From an uncultured Sphingomonadaceae bacterium (GTDB lineage Bacteria > Pseudomonadota > Alphaproteobacteria > Sphingomonadales > Sphingomonadaceae): DNA of 64,000 bases. This document shows, piece after piece, positions 62,566 to 64,000 of this stretch (positions are counted from its first letter, which is position 1; each line of letters opens with the position of its first letter). Where the stretch lies: assembly GCA_947493955.1 (NCBI GenBank), contig CANLSQ010000002.1:248001-312000 (forward strand), given 5' to 3'. Below the pieces are notes generated by a model. The model searched no databases, was not told the DNA's origin, and saw nothing but the letters and a program-made list of their open reading frames with translations. The position numbers and the translations under genes are program-made.

Positions 62566-63261
62566 TCAGGCCGCCGCGACCTGCGCCCAAACCGGTAGGT
62601 GGTCTGATGCCTTTCGGGCTGAAGCGCTGTCATGCACACCGCCTGCCATGGCCTTTAGCTGATCGCAATGCATGATCCGGTCGAGCCGGGCAATCGGGCC
62701 GCGCGAGTGGAAGCTGCGACCGCAATCAACGAAATTATAGCTGCGTCCAAAATCATGCAGACAGCCTCCAGAGGCGCTCCATTCGTTGAGATCACCCATT
62801 AATATCGTAGGTCGCTCCGCCCTATATTGCCTGGCGAGCTTGATGATGGCGGCGGCCTGGCGGCGGCGCCATAGACCAGATAAATCAAGGTGCATCCCGA
62901 ATATCGAAAGATCGAAACCCTTGATGGCAATGTGGGCCATCACCGCACCGCGTGGCTCCAGATAGGGGATATGCAGGATATCGTGGGCGATCACTTCTGC
63001 CGATTTATGCGCCAATATCGCATTGCCATGCCAGCCCATCGAGTCGATCTGGACATCCAGCGGAATGGCGCGATAGTCGCTATATTGTTCCAGCAGGAGC
63101 GGCGGTATTGCTGCTGCCCGTGCACCAAAACGGCGATCTGCTTCCTGCAGCGTAATGATATCCGCATCCAGTTCGTTCAGGACCTCAATCACCCGCCCGG
63201 GATTGCGCCGCCGGTCGGTGCCAATGGCCTTATGTATATTGTAACTGGCAACTGTCAGCAT
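62566..63261 (-). CDS. Endonuclease/exonuclease/phosphatase (EEP) family protein
   Basis: The 231-residue protein has the EEP fold motifs: ASYNIHKAIGTD, the metal-binding LQEADRRFG glutamate, GMHLDLSGLWR, MGDLNEWSASGGC and the terminal SDHLPVWAQV His/Asp pair. The family includes DNase I, exonuclease III and inositol phosphatases; sphingomonad members of this size are uncharacterised. No signal peptide is present. It is a monocistronic minus-strand gene between the GNAT and VOC genes. Confidence 0.88.
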   Translation of the reverse strand: MLTVASYNIHKAIGTDRRRNPGRVIEVLNELDADIITLQEADRRFGARAAAIPPLLLEQYSDYRAIPLDVQIDSMGWHGNAILAHKSAEVIAHDILHIPYLEPRGAVMAHIAIKGFDLSIFGMHLDLSGLWRRRQAAAIIKLARQYRAERPTILMGDLNEWSASGGCLHDFGRSYNFVDCGRSFHSRGPIARLDRIMHCDQLKAMAGGVHDSASARKASDHLPVWAQVAAA

Positions 63262-63387
63262 CGAAAGAATCTGCTATTATCCCGCGTCGATTCAACTACG
63301 CCCGGCTTTCATTTGCAGGGGCTTTCATCAAATTAGAGATAAGCCCTGATCATGCAAATATAATCTGACTCATAAAGCCCTCATGGC

Positions 63388-64000
63388 TCAGGCCTCTGGG
63401 GTCATCAACCCGAACAGGGCGCCGGTCGGGTCCAGCAATAATGCGCGCCTGCCGACACCTTTCGTCACCGCTGGACCGCGTAACTGTTTGGCACCCAGAT
63501 ATGTGGCTCTTTCGGTCGATATATTGATATCCGCCACATGGATGTAAGGAACCCATTGCACAGCAACGTCCAGTTTTGCGGGTATGACCAAAGCTCCCGT
63601 TACCGGGTTGCCATCTGTTTCTACAAAGCTGGTATAAAGACTCTTGCCTCCGGCATCCGTCTGCCTGGCGGCCCAGGTAAACAGGCTGCCGTAAAATGCC
63701 CGTGCGCTGTAGTCATCGGTCGTCAGCAGTTCATCCCAAATGAAGACGCCCTGCGGTGGTGGATAGTCATGACTCGCGACGAACGGACAGATCAGTCCGC
63801 CTTGCGGGTCGCGCACGACCGCGCTTCTTCCGACACCAGGAATATCAAATGGTTCCCTTTCAATTGCGCCATCGAGTTTTCTGGATCGCCTGGTGGTTTC
63901 ATCGACATCATCAACCGCTACATATGTCAGCCAGCAAGATCGCTGATCCGGTTCGATCTCTATCAGTCCGCCATGGGCTGCTCCATTGAACAGAATAAGC
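63388..64000 (-). CDS. VOC-family protein (glyoxalase/bleomycin-resistance fold), 5' end outside window
   Basis: The minus-strand frame is open from the window end to its stop at 63388. It covers one VOC domain ending and a second complete one: the first ends near VVRDPQGGLICPF and the second begins GVFIWDELLTTDDYSARAFY and ends RRALLLDPTGALFGLMTPE. The ends of both units carry the family's DPxGA-type strand. Substrate is unknown, and its true start lies beyond 64000. Two-unit VOC proteins often act as dioxygenases or resistance proteins. Confidence 0.85.
   Translation of the reverse strand, partial: LILFNGAAHGGLIEIEPDQRSCWLTYVAVDDVDETTRRSRKLDGAIEREPFDIPGVGRSAVVRDPQGGLICPFVASHDYPPPQGVFIWDELLTTDDYSARAFYGSLFTWAARQTDAGGKSLYTSFVETDGNPVTGALVIPAKLDVAVQWVPYIHVADINISTERATYLGAKQLRGPAVTKGVGRRALLLDPTGALFGLMTPEA

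Noticed and set aside
1-64000. CRISPR arrays, complete insertion sequences, prophage or rRNA genes
   Set aside because: No regularly spaced direct repeats, transposase, phage structural gene or rRNA sequence was seen.

Overview
The window looks like a sphingomonad chromosome (Alphaproteobacteria, Sphingomonadales; moderate GC, probably a marine Parasphingorhabdus/Sphingorhabdus/Sphingopyxis-type organism). I infer this from protein family content and gene order (gltX, tonB-like, ribD-ribE, DUF1134/EipA, ihfA-merR, two-domain Usp proteins, FixLJ). No 16S gene or other decisive taxonomic marker is present, so the genus is a guess.

Layout. (1) 1-4.3 kb: housekeeping genes: end of gltX, a TonB-type protein, a small membrane protein, ribD and ribE (riboflavin), a DUF1134/EipA envelope protein on the minus strand, and tRNA-Ser(GCU). 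(2) 4.3-14.4 kb: an accessory zone with scars. It holds a frameshifted dnaE2/imuC C-terminal remnant, a LysR regulator, a frameshifted fragment of an unknown gene with its own terminator, a Tat-lipoprotein amidohydrolase, a DoxX protein, an ABC ATPase with a giant permease/M1-aminopeptidase fusion, and a second amidohydrolase remnant. Three copies of one interspersed palindromic repeat lie in its gaps. (3) 14.4-40.8 kb: a Wzx/Wzy-type exopolysaccharide locus, visibly more AT-rich than the flanks. It has export and control proteins (Wza, Wzc), a PglC-like initiating transferase, a NeuD/PglD acetyltransferase, a DegT aminotransferase on the opposite strand, UDP-ManNAcA synthesis (WecB, WecC), GDP-D-rhamnose synthesis (Gmd, Rmd), two GT4 glycosyltransferases, an FkbM-like methyltransferase, a flippase, two polymerase/ligase-like membrane proteins, and a terminal module of AsnB, a bi-domain oxidoreductase, heparinase II/III and a WbuB-like transferase. 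(4) 40.8-46.2 kb: M14 carboxypeptidase, DUF4136 lipoprotein, GalE, ribosomal protein L36, HAD phosphatase, MerR, IhfA, thioesterase. (5) 46.2-53.1 kb: a complete RND tripartite efflux operon with a divergent TetR regulator and a clear operator-like inverted repeat. (6) 53.2-64 kb: two unknown proteins, then an oxygen/stress cluster (flavodoxin-fold reductase, two Usp proteins, beta-CASP RNase-like protein, Hsp20, FixL with the haem-binding residues intact, FixJ, host-attachment-family protein), followed by a GNAT acetyltransferase, an EEP-family hydrolase and a VOC protein cut by the window end.

Most notable: the FixL sensor keeps the His/Arg pair of true haem oxygen sensors, and tandem TACGTA motifs one helical turn apart lie between hsp20 and fixL. 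The polysaccharide locus combines a uronic-acid pathway, an AsnB amidotransferase and a heparinase without a signal peptide. Its aminotransferase has no ATG/GTG/TTG at the expected start. There are several clear gene remnants and a recurrent palindromic repeat. I saw no CRISPR array, complete insertion sequence, prophage or rRNA operon.
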